DNA from: Brachionus manjavacas
Taxonomy: Eukaryota; Rotifera; Eurotatoria; Ploima; Brachionidae
Assembly: GCA_019054805.1 (NCBI GenBank)
Contig: JAHQIY010000014.1
Location: 744,001-808,000, forward strand
Length of the DNA stretch: 64,000 nt
Direction of reading: 5' to 3'
Part shown: positions 23,105 to 35,700 of the stretch, piece by piece
Layout: the number at the start of each line of letters is the position of its first letter
Position numbering within the stretch: the stretch's first letter is position 1
Program-made: the position numbers and the translations under genes
Notes under the pieces: model-generated
Told to the model about the DNA's origin: nothing
The model's database searches: none
What the model saw: only the letters and a program-made list of their open reading frames with translations

Positions 23105-24225
23105 TGTCATGTGATGCCAGATTATATTAGCTGACAGTAAATGATATCAGGTATCAGATGATAAGAAGGTTTATTCTAATTTAATTTTCGAAAATATTTC
23201 AAGTTAATTTAGAAGTAAAAGCAATTAGATTAGTATTTTTTTTAGTTTGTACCACAATTTGAAAGGCTTAAAATTTTTCTTTCACCAAAAATCATCATTT
23301 TTCTAAAATTTCTCATTGCATTCTAAAAATACTCTTGTGATATTAGATTACTTTTTTTGTCCAAAAAAACTTAAGTAAAATTAATACGATTTTTAATAAA
23401 AATACTCTTTAATAAAGAAAATTTTTTTTTTAATAAGAACAAAATTAAGTCTAATAGAATAAGAAATTTTATATTTGATTCCAAGCACCAGATTTAGGCT
23501 TGCGTCCTTTTTCATGTTTCGAATCAATTGGATTAAAGCTGTAGTATATTTTAGTCAAGTTTTTTTCACTGCAATACTAATTATATGTACACATGTTTAT
23601 TTTTTCAAAATGTCTTATCTTTATTCTCTCCACATTTTCTGTAAAACATAAACCAATTTGTTCTAAAAATTATATCTGAGAATGACAATTGTGGCTTATT
23701 AAGATCAGCCGATAGTTCTTTTTTAATTTCTGTGTCTTCGATTTGATTGAGTCATGCTCTATTAATATGCAGTTACTTTAATATCAAACAGATGTATAAT
23801 TTTATCTATAATCTCTTTTATCAGATGTATAATTTTATCTTTAATCAACAAAATGACTTGTGAGCTCTTCTGTCTTGTTGCATAGTTTACATCTACTATC
23901 TACATGCTTTAAATATTCTTTTGGTGGTGGTCCCTGATGCTAAGTGTCTGATCTTTAACTGTCATGATTAAACCTTCCATGTTTTGTTTAAAATCTAAGC
24001 TGCGAAGCCACTGCATACAAGCTTGCTTTGTAAATAATGTTATGTCATTTTTTCAAAAAAATCGTTATTATTATTATTATTACTATATTACTTAATTGAC
24101 TACACATCATTAACAGCATCTGATTGAATCTGACATCAGCTGATACCGGTTTTGGAAAAAAAATGGTTCAAAATTATATCATCTGATACCTGATTTTATT
24201 TGCTGTCAGCTAGTATAGAAGTTAA
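23105..24225. repeat. inverted-repeat pair about 1.1 kb apart
   Basis: The stretch at about 23110-23165 is a diverged reverse complement of about 24172-24222. The shared core is ATCATCTGATACCTGAT followed by CTGTCAGCTA in the right copy. They might be ends of a decayed DNA transposon, but no target duplication was found. The palindromic CATCAGCTGAT motif makes local similarity easier by chance. Confidence 0.4.
23820..24060 (-). mobile_element. LINE fragment (post-RT domain remnant)
   Basis: Read on the minus strand, the stretch gives QACMQWLRSLDFKQN, then MEGLIMTVKDQTLS. This resembles the W-L...E-A/G-L-I..A-Q-D-Q region found after the RT in some animal LINEs. It is short and interrupted by stops. 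It lies inside the inverted-repeat pair. Confidence 0.45.
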
Positions 24226-24299
24226 TAAAATAAAAGTAACGTAATAAAAGCTAAAGTATTTTCCGTTATTTCATTTTTAAATAATTATCCAGCTGGTTT

Positions 24300-24610
24300 T
24301 TAAAGCAACTTTTCGTTTGCGTTGATTAATTCGGCAGGCAGCTCATTCAATTTGTCAGAAAGTTGTCTCGTTTTTTTGTCTTGGTGAGCTGCAAAGTCAT
24401 CCTGTGATGATAATCTCGAATGCCACCGGCTGGACCTTCGCTTGTCAGTGAGTTGCTTTTTAAAGTCTGGCCTACCGAGCTATTATCATTCGTGATCTTA
24501 AAAAACTCTATATGGTCGCCTCTTTCTCGTCTCACTTTTAAGGTGGTAAGTTCTAATTTGGCTAGTCTTTGTTCGTATTCAAGATGTCTGAGATCATAAA
24601 CCAATTTTGT
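24300..24610 (-). mobile_element. LINE fragment, C-terminal end of ORF2
   Basis: The minus-strand frame gives YEQRLAKLELTTLKVRRERG, then DHIEFFK, then RDNFLTNRLNELPAELINA. These are the standard tail blocks of CR1/Jockey-type LINEs (YE.RL..L.L..L..RR.RGD.I..FK and a terminal N-LP motif). One frame is open across 24604-24347. Confidence 0.75.
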
Positions 24611-25397
24611 GGATCATAAGTGATTTAAAAGAACGTATCATAAACCCCTTCTTTTAATTCATTCAAAACAAAATTAAAAAAAAATAAAATACTTCCCTTT
24701 AAGTACCAGAATTTCGATGTTCCACCAAAAGTTAAGCCTCCAAATAATTGCAGTAAGAACCGATCTCCTTTTCGACAAATTTGTAGCTAACCGTCAGAAC
24801 CACACCCAAAATAAATGATGACTTTAAAAATTCAATCCACACAAAAAGACCTTCACACAAATACTGGACACCTTTGGATAATTTTAGACATTCTACCTGA
24901 AATCTAGATTCTCAAAACAACATCATTCTCATTTTCTAAATTAAGGAAAAAAATTATAAATTTAATCTGTTTGTCTTGTGACAATCTCAAAATTTAGTTA
25001 ACTTCTTTTTTATTGTCAAAACTAATTATCACGGGTCTGAAAGGAGGTAAATTACCATTCCAAACTGCCCTGGGTCCTCCCCTAACTATTATTTTAATAG
25101 AATTAATTTATTCACAGGCAATTTGTGCAAAAAATGTATGATAAAATTCACAATGCCTATTCTATGACTCTAGTCCCAACTGGCCTTGAGTAAATAAAAT
25201 TTTAAACTATAAAATTAAATTTTTTTATTATTTTTAAAAAATTATTTATACATTAAAAGAAACATTAAATTAAAAATTAAATCTTTGGTACATTATTACA
25301 TTTAGTTGTTCATCTATCCACATTTTGGTATAAATCGCACACAATCAACAAAATGAATCGATCAATAGATCAATCGATCAATAGAACAATCAATCAA
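24611..25397. other. intergenic DNA with no recognised content
   Basis: 3' flank of the zinc-finger gene. It ends in a run of ATCGATCAAT-type short repeats at about 25355-25402, which overlap the gene's last codons. Confidence 0.45.
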
Positions 25398-27968
25398 TCA
25401 ATCGAAGTCCTGATTGCTTTCGGTATCGGACACAAGATCAGATTCGGTGAGCAACTTTTTAACTTGTTCTTGATTTAGCCTAACAGCCTCATGGGCGGGC
25501 GGCTCGCTGGCAGAGCCCAGCAAACTCTTGTGCTGTCTGTATATATGAATACTCAACTGGTGGGTATTGGAAAACACAAATCCGCATATGGGACACTTTT
25601 TCTTGACCTCTGCCGCTCTACTCTTAGCCTTAGACTTGCTCTCAAAGCTAATCACTTTGACTCTGAGACAACTTTTCTCCTGGTGCCTGGTCACACTATT
25701 ACTGGACGTAAACTCCAAATCGCATCTATCACAAGTGTGAATCTTCTTGTTGTTCACCACTTTCACTGACATAAACTCGCTTTTGACCTCTTTTTTCACA
25801 CTCTCCGCACTCTCGCCGCCCGACACCTCCAACATCTTTGTCTTTGCACGACTGCTTGTGCGGCCCCTTTTGTCTTCAAGATCTGAATGAGGCTGCACAT
25901 CAGCTGACACGTCCAACGAACACGAGCCCATCGACGAACGAGTGGTCCGTCTCACCGGCCTAAGCTCACTGCTGACCGCGCGCTTCTTCACCACCTCGTC
26001 ATCCAAATGCTCACTAGCCAGCCTTTTTTTCTGCGTGCGCGCCTCCTCTGTCCTCAGTCCCTCCAATAAATCACTCAATATTGCGTCCACAACCACATAG
26101 GCCTCATTGTTCTTGTTCAAACAGTGCCTGTGGTGCCTCTGACAGTCGGCGCGCGCCACTTGTTCGCCACAAGCAGCACACGCAGTCATCGAATGCGAGT
26201 CCCAGTACAGATTGAGCAAATAGGCGACCAGGTCACAGCTGACATAGCCGACTGGTCGGTCGGCCACAATTTGGTGAAATAGCTTTTGGTGATCAGCGTA
26301 GCTGGCCAGAGAAGAAAACTGAGTGCTGCACTTGGCACATATCAAGCTGTGCGCAAAGTAAGCAGTGGACTCGGCGAGCAAATAGTCCTGGACTAGGCGG
26401 GCCGCGTTGGACTCGTTCAGGTTGGACAGTTGACTGATGATGTGAGTGTACAAGTGGGGAAAGCAGCACTTGAGCACCATTTGCACTTGGGTCTCCTTGT
26501 TCAAGTGAGAATTGAGATAATCTTTGACTTCTTTTGAGTAGGACTTGAGGTCTTGACGGGTGCCGTCCACACAGAAGGCCAAATTGTCGCACACATTCGA
26601 GCCTATTTGGCTGAGCGACGAGGTCTCAATGTAGCTGAGGTCTATTTTGCGCTTCCAGTGCGTCTCTTTCCACTTTTTTTTTCTCAGCTCTTTTTTCTTC
26701 TTCAACAACTTGAGGTTGAGTTCGATGCACTGATGCTTGGACAGGTCGATGCGCTGCTCGAACTGTTTCTTGCACAGCTGGCACGTCCATGTCTTGGACG
26801 CCTTGCATTTGTCCGACGGAAATTTGTTGTCTTTGTAGCTGAGGCGAAAGTAGTCGGACCAATTGATGAGCGTGAGGTCGTGGTCGACTAGTTTGTCCTC
26901 GTCTGTGCGCGAGATCAGCTGGTCCTGTTGGATTTGGCGCGGGTGAATCTTGGCCAAGTGGTTGAAGTAGGCCGCTATGCTGTCGTGGTCGCACTGGCTC
27001 TCGTAGCTGCAGTAGAAGCATCGCAAGCTGTTGTTGAGCAGGTCGTGCTTGGTTTTGTCCGAGGCGAATTTAAAGTAGCAGTCGAAGGTGTTCTCGGCGG
27101 CGGCCGGGTTCTCCAGCTGCTTGATCATCCATTCGCACACGTCCCCGACTATTTCGTGCACGGGTCTTGCTTCCTGCACGCGGCTCAAGTGGCTGTCGAT
27201 CACGTGGCTTTTGATTAGACGGTCATAGTCGCATCTGGAGTCGATGACAAACGCATAAGTGCACAGGTCACACTTGATCAGCTGGCGCTTCAGGGCTTTT
27301 TTCAAATGCTTCAGCTTCAAGCTAAAGTTGACGCAAAAAAAATAGTCCTCTTTCTTCCTCACCTCGTCACACAACTTGAGCTCGACGGCCTCTTCCTCCT
27401 CCTCCGCTTCTACCGGCTCTTGTCGCCTCTTTTCCTCCACGTACTCGGCTAGTTCGCCGTCAGCGTACATGGACGCGTCCGTGCCGGTGTCACAGAGCCG
27501 AAAGCTCAGATTCGCATAGGCCTTGTTTTTGGGCTTTTTTTTGCGGCCCGGCAAGAAAGTCAGCAGCTCCTCGCCCTGCTTGATGGTTTTGAACGTGAAG
27601 TAGTTGATTTGCTGATTTTGCTGCATGCAAATGACGTTGTACTTGTTGGGGTCGCCAGTGGACCTGATAAAGCGGAGCCAGTTGCTGTCGCTGGGGTCGC
27701 TGGCGTCAATGTAGAACAGAGGCATTTGCCGCGAGGACAAAATTGTCCACACGTAGTTCGGATCGGCACACTGAGCAATTGACTTGCGGTGCTTGCCCTT
27801 GTAGTTGCCCAGAAACTGGTCGGCGCCTATTTCAATGCGGCTAAAGGTGCCCAAGTCAGTGACGTTGAGCGACTGCTTCAGCTCGATGTAGATGGGCACT
27901 TCCAGCTCGATTAGCTCGCTGGCGGTGTCGCTAGATGACGTGGAACTGGTCTCTTCGGTCATGGTCAT
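25398..27968 (-). CDS. PR-domain C2H2 zinc-finger protein (PRDM-like), intronless
   Basis: A single 856-codon exon. Residues about 22-140 form a PR/SET-like domain: LGTFSRIEIGADQFLGNYKG, then PLFYIDASDPSDSNWLRFIR and INYFTFKTIKQGEELLTF. This is the pattern of PRDM proteins, where the SET fold often lacks methyltransferase activity. C2H2 or C2HC fingers follow near residues 233-260, 317-342, 396-414, 544-565, 597-616, 746-767 and 792-813, widely spaced rather than in one array. A Glu/Lys-rich linker and a basic KKRAVSSELRPVRRTTR segment suggest a nuclear DNA-binding regulator. The PRDM subtype cannot be assigned. Unlike the surroundings the gene is about half G/C, with C/G-ending codons. The start is the first of two closely spaced ATGs (MTMTEE). 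Confidence 0.85.
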   Translation of the reverse strand: MTMTEETSSTSSSDTASELIELEVPIYIELKQSLNVTDLGTFSRIEIGADQFLGNYKGKHRKSIAQCADPNYVWTILSSRQMPLFYIDASDPSDSNWLRFIRSTGDPNKYNVICMQQNQQINYFTFKTIKQGEELLTFLPGRKKKPKNKAYANLSFRLCDTGTDASMYADGELAEYVEEKRRQEPVEAEEEEEAVELKLCDEVRKKEDYFFCVNFSLKLKHLKKALKRQLIKCDLCTYAFVIDSRCDYDRLIKSHVIDSHLSRVQEARPVHEIVGDVCEWMIKQLENPAAAENTFDCYFKFASDKTKHDLLNNSLRCFYCSYESQCDHDSIAAYFNHLAKIHPRQIQQDQLISRTDEDKLVDHDLTLINWSDYFRLSYKDNKFPSDKCKASKTWTCQLCKKQFEQRIDLSKHQCIELNLKLLKKKKELRKKKWKETHWKRKIDLSYIETSSLSQIGSNVCDNLAFCVDGTRQDLKSYSKEVKDYLNSHLNKETQVQMVLKCCFPHLYTHIISQLSNLNESNAARLVQDYLLAESTAYFAHSLICAKCSTQFSSLASYADHQKLFHQIVADRPVGYVSCDLVAYLLNLYWDSHSMTACAACGEQVARADCQRHHRHCLNKNNEAYVVVDAILSDLLEGLRTEEARTQKKRLASEHLDDEVVKKRAVSSELRPVRRTTRSSMGSCSLDVSADVQPHSDLEDKRGRTSSRAKTKMLEVSGGESAESVKKEVKSEFMSVKVVNNKKIHTCDRCDLEFTSSNSVTRHQEKSCLRVKVISFESKSKAKSRAAEVKKKCPICGFVFSNTHQLSIHIYRQHKSLLGSASEPPAHEAVRLNQEQVKKLLTESDLVSDTESNQDFD

Positions 27969-28738
27969 GATTTGGCGTCCGTTGTGTTAATTGTAGACAA
28001 TTTATAGGCTTATGCGAATGTGAACAATGGAAAATGGGAGATAGATTGATGCCAAAAAAGGTCAATAATTGAAATAGTGATCTAAATAAAATGTTTTTGT
28101 TGTTGTTCGCGAGAGTGCCGCGCTTATTTTAGTCTTGAACAAGAAAAAATGAAGCAGGAAATAATTTGGTCTACACTCGAACGGATTTGAATTTCTCCTA
28201 GTGAATAGAGAAAAAAATTTTTTTTGATTTTTATTTCGTTTTTTAATTCTAATTATTGAGCAAAATTGAGTCAATAATTTTTTTTGTTTATAATTTGAAC
28301 AAAATTTTTGCTATTGTTAAAAATGTAAAAAAATAATTTTTTCTAATTAAAAAAATTTTTCGTCAAAGGTAAATATCAGAGAGCTTTTATTGATAAGATG
28401 AGTTTTGGCATAAATTCGCTTTTTTCATATTAATAGTGACATTTTATTAGTCTTATGGAAAAAAAAAGGCTGAACCCATCAATTTTTAAATCAACTGTTT
28501 AAATAAAATTAGATAAAAAAATGCAAAAAAAATATGATCTTCAAGGGTGTCAGTAGTAGTTCTGTGAATGCAACAAGGTTTCTTCCGAAATAACTCTCTA
28601 AATTCAACAAAACTCCAATTTCTATATTTTAAGCCTAGTGAATTTTGCAGAGATTTTGCACGTGATTTCCCGACTTTGATGGTAGATACAAAATTATTAT
28701 ATGCTTAATATTTGTTTTAATAAATAAATAGTTCTATC
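27969..28738. other. AT-rich intergenic DNA, 5' flank of the zinc-finger gene
   Basis: Presumed promoter side of the minus-strand zinc-finger gene; no motif can be named with confidence. Confidence 0.4.
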
Positions 28739-29012
28739 TTATTTGTTGACGTATTACTATATTATACGGGCGTAGCTAGGTCCCGGTTATTAGTCCTTTC
28801 ATATTCATGAGTGTTATGAATCTAGTTACTAGTTTGTTAGTCTAACTCAACTGATTGATTGCGGCGCCAAGTTAAGGAATATATAATTATAGTTTTATTT
28901 GAATAAATGGTGTTGATTTTGTGTTCTGAATGGAAAATTTTCTATATCTTTTATGTTACTACTCCCACTACTATGTCCAAGAGATCCAGTCAACCTACCC
29001 GGCAACATTATT
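28739..29012. mobile_element. solo LTR (Copia-like ends) with 5-bp target duplication
   Basis: A 264-bp unit (28744-29007) begins TGTTGACG and ends GGCAACA, giving TGTTG/CAACA inverted tips. It is flanked by perfect TTATT repeats at 28739-28743 and 29008-29012. It is more G/C-rich than its surroundings and holds an AATAAA-type signal in its second half. No internal region remains. The tips and 5-bp duplication suit Copia-type elements, though BEL or Gypsy cannot be excluded. The perfect duplication suggests a moderate age. Confidence 0.7.
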
Positions 29013-29788
29013 CTTTCCGTTGATCCGCATGAAAAAAAAAAACTTCTTATACTCTTAAATAATGAAAAGCGTTAATCGAAAATAAACTTAATTTTTTCAA
29101 AAAATAATTTCAAATAACTGAAAAACATACCTTATTAAATAACACAGCACCAGTTTTTTTTTATTTTAAGTAAAAAAAATATTTTTTTGAATAGATATTT
29201 TGAAAAAAATGCTAAAATTCAAAATTTATTAAAAATTCATCAATACTGCTTTCATTTCAATTTAAAAAAATAATAATTAAAGAAACACGTTAACTTTAAC
29301 AGTTAAAAAAAATTTAAACTGCTTGCTTAAAGAGTATTTTATTTGAAAGTTTTAAATAATTAAAATTTGATACTATTAAAAAATTGAAGCAGTAAGGGGT
29401 AACAGAAAAATCATCATCTAGCGATATTAAATAGAAAAAAGAATTTCAAATTTTTTTATTTTATTTTAAATACATTTGTGAAAAAAATTAAAAAAATTTG
29501 TCTTTTTTTATTTATTTATTCCCAAAATTTTGTAATAAAACTTATCTCATCAACTTAAAAATCATCATTATTATTCATTCTAATTTATTCTATTTAACTG
29601 AGTACAATTTTAAATCCTTAAAAATAAAAAATTCTAAATTGAGAAATAAAGTTTTATTGAATAAAAAACTTTAAAAAATTATAACATTTTAATCAAAAAA
29701 GATGAGATGCCATAAAATCCTAATAGACCGAAAAAATGTGGATAATAAAACTTAATCATTTGAAAAATAATGAGAAAGCGCATTGATA
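29013..29788. other. AT-rich intergenic DNA, 3' flank of the DAP5 gene
   Basis: Nothing recognised; presumably carries the DAP5 3' UTR on the minus strand. Confidence 0.45.
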
Positions 29789-32700
29789 TCATTGTTTATA
29801 TAAGCTAAATGTTTCATTGTCAATAATCTTCAGCTCTAAGAATTGATTAAGCAGATTTTTGAGAAAATACTGCGGAAAGCCGTTCGACTCAGTATAATTC
29901 TGAATTGCTTGCAGCACTTGAACTTGCTTGTCCTTACTAGGCCCAGTGTAACCATTAATCAACTTTTTGTACTTTTGAATAAACTCTTTTTGTTTGCCCA
30001 ATTGATTCAAATCAGTCGACAATATACTCTTTTCTACGGCATTACGCACCACACTTAAAAATAATAAAAATTATTAGTATTGTTAATCCAAAAAATCAAA
30101 AACAAGACTTGTTTAGCCATTAAAATTTTAACACTCTAAGGCTACTCTAATAAAATATGATTTTAAAATATAAAAAAATTGGCAAATTGATGTTTATGAT
30201 CAAATGTAAAATTCAGATCAAAATTTTTAGTTTTTGATTTAAAAAAAAAGTTATTATTTATCAATTTTTTAAATACTAAATTTTTAAACTATATTAAACA
30301 TGATTTATTTAATCTTTAATTGGGAAGAAAATTATATGAATTTATTTCTGAAGTAAAATAAATTTTAAATCAATATTTTTAAATTTTGCAATACAAAATT
30401 TAACTTTGTTTCGCTGTAATATATTTTATTTAATATTGAAATAACATTTGAAGCCATAATTTGAATGGATTTTAAATTTGTCTTAAAAATTTTCAAATGG
30501 ATATTTTATGAAAATTAATTAAAGATCAATTGAAAAAAAAAGTTTTTTTTTTAATATCACCTGTATCACCTGCCAACTTGTAGTCTTTTTATGACAAACA
30601 TATGTAAATAAACGGCTTTTCCGCCCTACCAAAACCATCCCCCACGGGATATAAAAATAATTGTCCCTTTTCTATATCAGCGGATAATGGGGAGGTGCTC
30701 ATCTCCTTTTCTACTACCTTTTTGTTTATAAACTACTCCGATCTGACACAGAGTTTACTGCATCGAGTTGATCATCTACACCGCAATTTTCACCCGGTCG
30801 AAACCGGTCCCCCTATTTTTATGATGAAATTGGTTTAAACATTCGCCACGTATTCCCCCACGTGACCCCTTTTTTAGTTTTCTTGGGCAAATTTTGGGTC
30901 AATGAGGTATCACGCTAGAATTAAAGCTGAGAGTCAAAAACAGATTCATGCCAAGTTAATACAAACCAAACTAATACCAAAGAAACAAATACCAACAAGA
31001 AATTGATATTATGAGAACTTAATCAAGAATCTTAGACCAAAAAAATTGAAATTTTTACCTATGCGTGAAATAAATAAAGTCACGAAAATTAAGTGAAAAA
31101 TAAAAGAAAAATACTTCAATATAATAAAAAGCAAAAAATTAATTAAACTAATTTATTGAGGTTTTGTGAAATTCAGTGCAAACTGATAAAGAGAACAGAA
31201 AAAGCTTTAAAAAAATTTAATAACTTTGTTTCTAAATCGGTAGATGCAACAAAGTGCAATAATCAAAGTGCATCAAATATCAAGGTCTGCTAAATTTGCA
31301 GAGTATAGCAGAAATTATTTTTCAAAAAAAAATAACAAATATATATTTTTTTGGCAATTTGAAGTTAATGATCATGAACAAATGATCAAAACTTAATAGA
31401 TTAGAAGCCTTATAAAAAAGATGAAATAAGCTTTTTTAAAATGTTATTTAATTAAATATAAAAGATGTTTTTTTTCCGAATTTATCTTTAATTATTTTTT
31501 ATAAAATATTAATTCGAAATTTTTAAAGAAAAATTTAAAATCCACATTAAAGCGTCCAAATCATGACTAAATGATATTTTAATTTTAATTAAAAATTGTA
31601 TTGTAAGTTAAATTTTGTATTGCAAAATTTCAAAATTTCAAAATATTATGTTAGATTTTATTTAGCTTCAGATAAAAATTGATATTATTTTATTCCTAAT
31701 TAAAGATTGAACAAATCATATTTAAAAAAGCTTATAAGTCTAATATTTAAAAAATTGAGTAAAAATACCTTTTTTCCTAAACAAAAAAAATTAAAAATTT
31801 AGATTTGGAATTTACATTTGATAATAAACTTCAATTTGCCTGTCTTTTTATACTTTTTTGTGTTTTAATTGCTTGAATTTTTGCAATTCACGGACGATTA
31901 GATTTTCATCTCGTCTCTAGCTTTAAAACTTATTATCTTGTTTAAAAAATTTCCATCTCGAATGCTTGTTTGCACTTGCTGCCGAGATGATTTTAGTAAA
32001 AATTTTTGAAGTCTTTCTGAATATATAGAATTGGTATGTTATTGTAAGGGTTAAAACGCTTAATGAAACATCTTTTTTTATTTTAACTTTTACTTTTGAG
32101 CTGTTATTTTATTTTAAACCTCTTTTAATATTTAATGTTTCTCGAAAAAAATAAAAATTTGACAACTAATTAGCAATCAAATAAAAGAATTCATGGTTTT
32201 ACCTCGTTTGACTAAATAGTCTTTGTTATAATAACTCTTTGTTTATTGCCCCAGAATAATATCACAAAAACCCTCTTAAGTCTTTAGAATTTTTTTGCAT
32301 CAAACTAAAAAATATTCCAAAACTGAAATTTATAATTAAATTATTTGAAAAATAAAATTACCAAAAATGACTAAATTTATTGAGAAAAAAGCCTGAAAAG
32401 GTTAAGATTCGAAACTTTTTGATGGAAAAAAAATCAATAACGTAGTTGCTCGAATTTACCGACAGGTCGTTAAATAATCTTTTTAATGTTATAAGACCCT
32501 GTCGTTAATTCTGAATACCCAGGTATAATGACATGTCGTTAAAATCGAGCAATTACGTTACTTTAAACATAATTATTTTGCTAATAAGAAACGCGTGAAA
32601 AACAAAAATTATTATTTAGAAAACAAAAACACTAGAAAAAGGGTTATTTTTAATAAATAATAATATAATTACAGTTAAAAAAAAAAAATGAATAATTGAT

Positions 32701-35700
32701 TAAAAGATTAAAATATTTTATACTTTTATGTTTATTATGCAAAAATTAAAACTTGTATGTACAATCTATAAATTATTCTTTTAATTGAAACTAATTTAAC
32801 TTTTCATTTTTATTTACAAAATTGTATCATTTTTTGCTGTCTTAAATTTTACTTTTTACATTTTTAATTTTTATACATCGCCAGAATTGGCGCAAAATGA
32901 AATAAATAATAATAATAATAATAATAATTACAGTGCTGCTACGATACCTTAAATTCTTCATGTTTTACGTAAATTATGGTAAATTCCCGATATTTTACCA
33001 TATTTACCGTAATATATGGTAAAAAGGGTATTATATATTTCGTAAAAAATAGATAAACAAATGTGCACAATAGACTTTCAAACTATTTTTTTATATATTT
33101 TTTTTATATTTTTATTGGTATTTTACTTGGCAAATTTTATAATTACTTTTGAACAATTGTAAATATACTAGTAATTTTAATAAGAGTACTGGAGGTCCGC
33201 GATTGACGCTCCAACTCCCAAAATCGCCCTAGTTGCGGCTTTCTTATTTAAATAATAAATAATAATAAATAATAATATTTCGTAAAATAACGATAATTAT
33301 CGTAAATTACCGAAAATTATTGTAAAATTCAGTGAAAAAAAAATTTCCAAAATTTCTCGAAAAAAACCGATTTTCATGAAAAAAAATTTTTTTTTTGAAT
33401 CTTTGAAAAAGGAAAAAACTTAAAATTTGATTGAATTTTTGACGAAAATTTACGTAAATTTCGGTAAATTTTTGTAAATAAAGGCGAAAAATGGTAAAAT
33501 TTTTAAGTCCGAAAAAGTTTTCACTTTTTTGTTAATTTTCAATTAATAATTTTAATAATTTTTACTCAAGATATGAAACCCTCAACAATATTGGACATAC
33601 AGGAACAGCAAAAAATCAAAAAAAGATAACTATTAATTATTTTTGTGTGAAAAAACATTTTTTTTTTCTTTTGCATCAATTTACAAAATTTTGCTCTTTT
33701 TTTACTATATTAAATACCAATAAATAAAATAATTCCTAACTTCAGTATTTTTTTTAAGCATGAAAATAACATACAGTGTTTAATGTATATGAGGAGGAAT
33801 AATGGAAAAAAGTCAAAAGTATTTGATGATTCATTTAATAATACTTTTGACTTTCTTCCAAGTCTCGACAACTATCGTTTAACTTTAAATAGTGTCGAGC
33901 ACTTTACAACGAGCGAATATTCAAACTGATAAAATGAATAACGAAATATTATCTGATAATTTATTAGCCTTCTGGGCAGTTTATATCAATTATAACTTTG
34001 TTGGAATGCAAAAATTAATGCATTCCAAAAACTCTTAACGAAAGAAAAATGTTTAAAATACATCGGCTAAAACAGGTAATTAAGATTGTAATAAATGATG
34101 ATGGCTGGTCAAACTCTTAAATTTGAGATTAGAACTTTTATCAGAATAAAACTAAAAAAATAAGATTGTATTTTAATTTTTTATTTACAATTGTTTTTTG
34201 TTTCACTTTTCGAATCATTTTATATTGCAAAAATTGTGTTGTTATTTTTAAAATCATCTTTTGGCAAAAAAAAATGGTACTTTACTAATATTTACATTAA
34301 TTTAGAAAATATGACAAAAAATTACATATTATTGCATTAAATTGCGAAATTTTACGTAAAAAGAAGTAAAAAAGGGGTTATAAAGTGTAGTGTTTTTGTT
34401 TCGAAAAATTGTTTTATAAAATTCAAATATTTTTATTTATTGTCCACTTTTTTCTTCTAAAATCCGACTTTTTTTGGCCGTAAGCGTTTTCGGCCAAACT
34501 AACTTAAACTGGTTTAATCTTACGTAAAATTAAGTAAGATTATGTAAGCTTACATTTTCTGGTGTAAAACTACGTAAAATAACGTAATCTTACCCATTAT
34601 TACCACAGACTATTTTTAAAAACTGTAGGTAATAACTTTATGTCAATAAGAAAGCATTTGAACTTACCAATTGGTCAACGAGCGAATAAACTCGTTGGAT
34701 GCGATCAAATTTTCACCAAGATTTGCATCAATCCACTCGATCAACTGGCCACTCTCGGCATTATCAACAGATATCTTGCCGAAAATAGATTCTTCAAATC
34801 GGAGCATGGGTCTCAAAAAGTCGAGCTGGCGGTCGTTTAGCACTTGAGCCAGCCGTGCTCTATTTTTGTCTGCATTATTCGGAAGCATGTCAATCAGACA
34901 CACTTTTTCTCTCTCAATCAAATCCTTTAGCCAACACTGAGCCTGATCGAGACTCATGCCCGAGTCGGCCTTGAGCCGAACCAACTGCTGCATCACTATA
35001 AAAAACAAGGGATAGTAGGCGCCATTTTTCATCAGATCAGCCAAAAAGCGAATCTCGACAACACGGTGAATGACGGCCCGGCTGATATACAAGCCAACAT
35101 TTGACTTGACACAGTGGTGCTCCTGTTCCAACTTTGCCAAATTGTCGAGCACTTTTTTCAAGCTTGACTTGAGCAGTCCGCTCATGCCCAGCGCGGTCTC
35201 CATTTCGACAATCATCTGGCTCACTTTGGACCTCTCCTCATCGCTTCTCTTCGACAAACTCAGTCCAATGACCACTCGGACAAAATCCGTCAATTTCTCA
35301 TTTGAAAATTTTCTCATTTCTTCCAAGTCAAGCCGATTTGACTGCAGATAAGTGTCCAAAAATAGATCAACTTGTTTGCTGAACATCTCGGCTTCGTTCA
35401 CGTTCACATTGGGCACGATTCTGTTCAGTTCAGAAAAGGACTTGGTGGTTTGATTGTCGAAAAATTTTGATTTTTGAATTTCGATTTGAATGGGTGGTGA
35501 GACCGAGGGTGCGACCGAAGAGCTGGACGAAAGGGCCGATATGCTCGACGACGAATTGGAGCGGGTTTTGTCGGCCTGGACAACCCTCTGCGAAGGCCGG
35601 GATGCAAACGACAGCGGCACAAAATTTGGCTTTATCTCATCCTTGCTGGTTTTGTTTAGGTCGGTTTGGGACGAAGAGCTGGATGGATTGGAGGACAAGT

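Noticed and set aside
25491-27218. Long plus-strand open frames opposite the zinc-finger gene
   Set aside because: They are shadows of the G/C-biased coding strand; none shows independent protein features.
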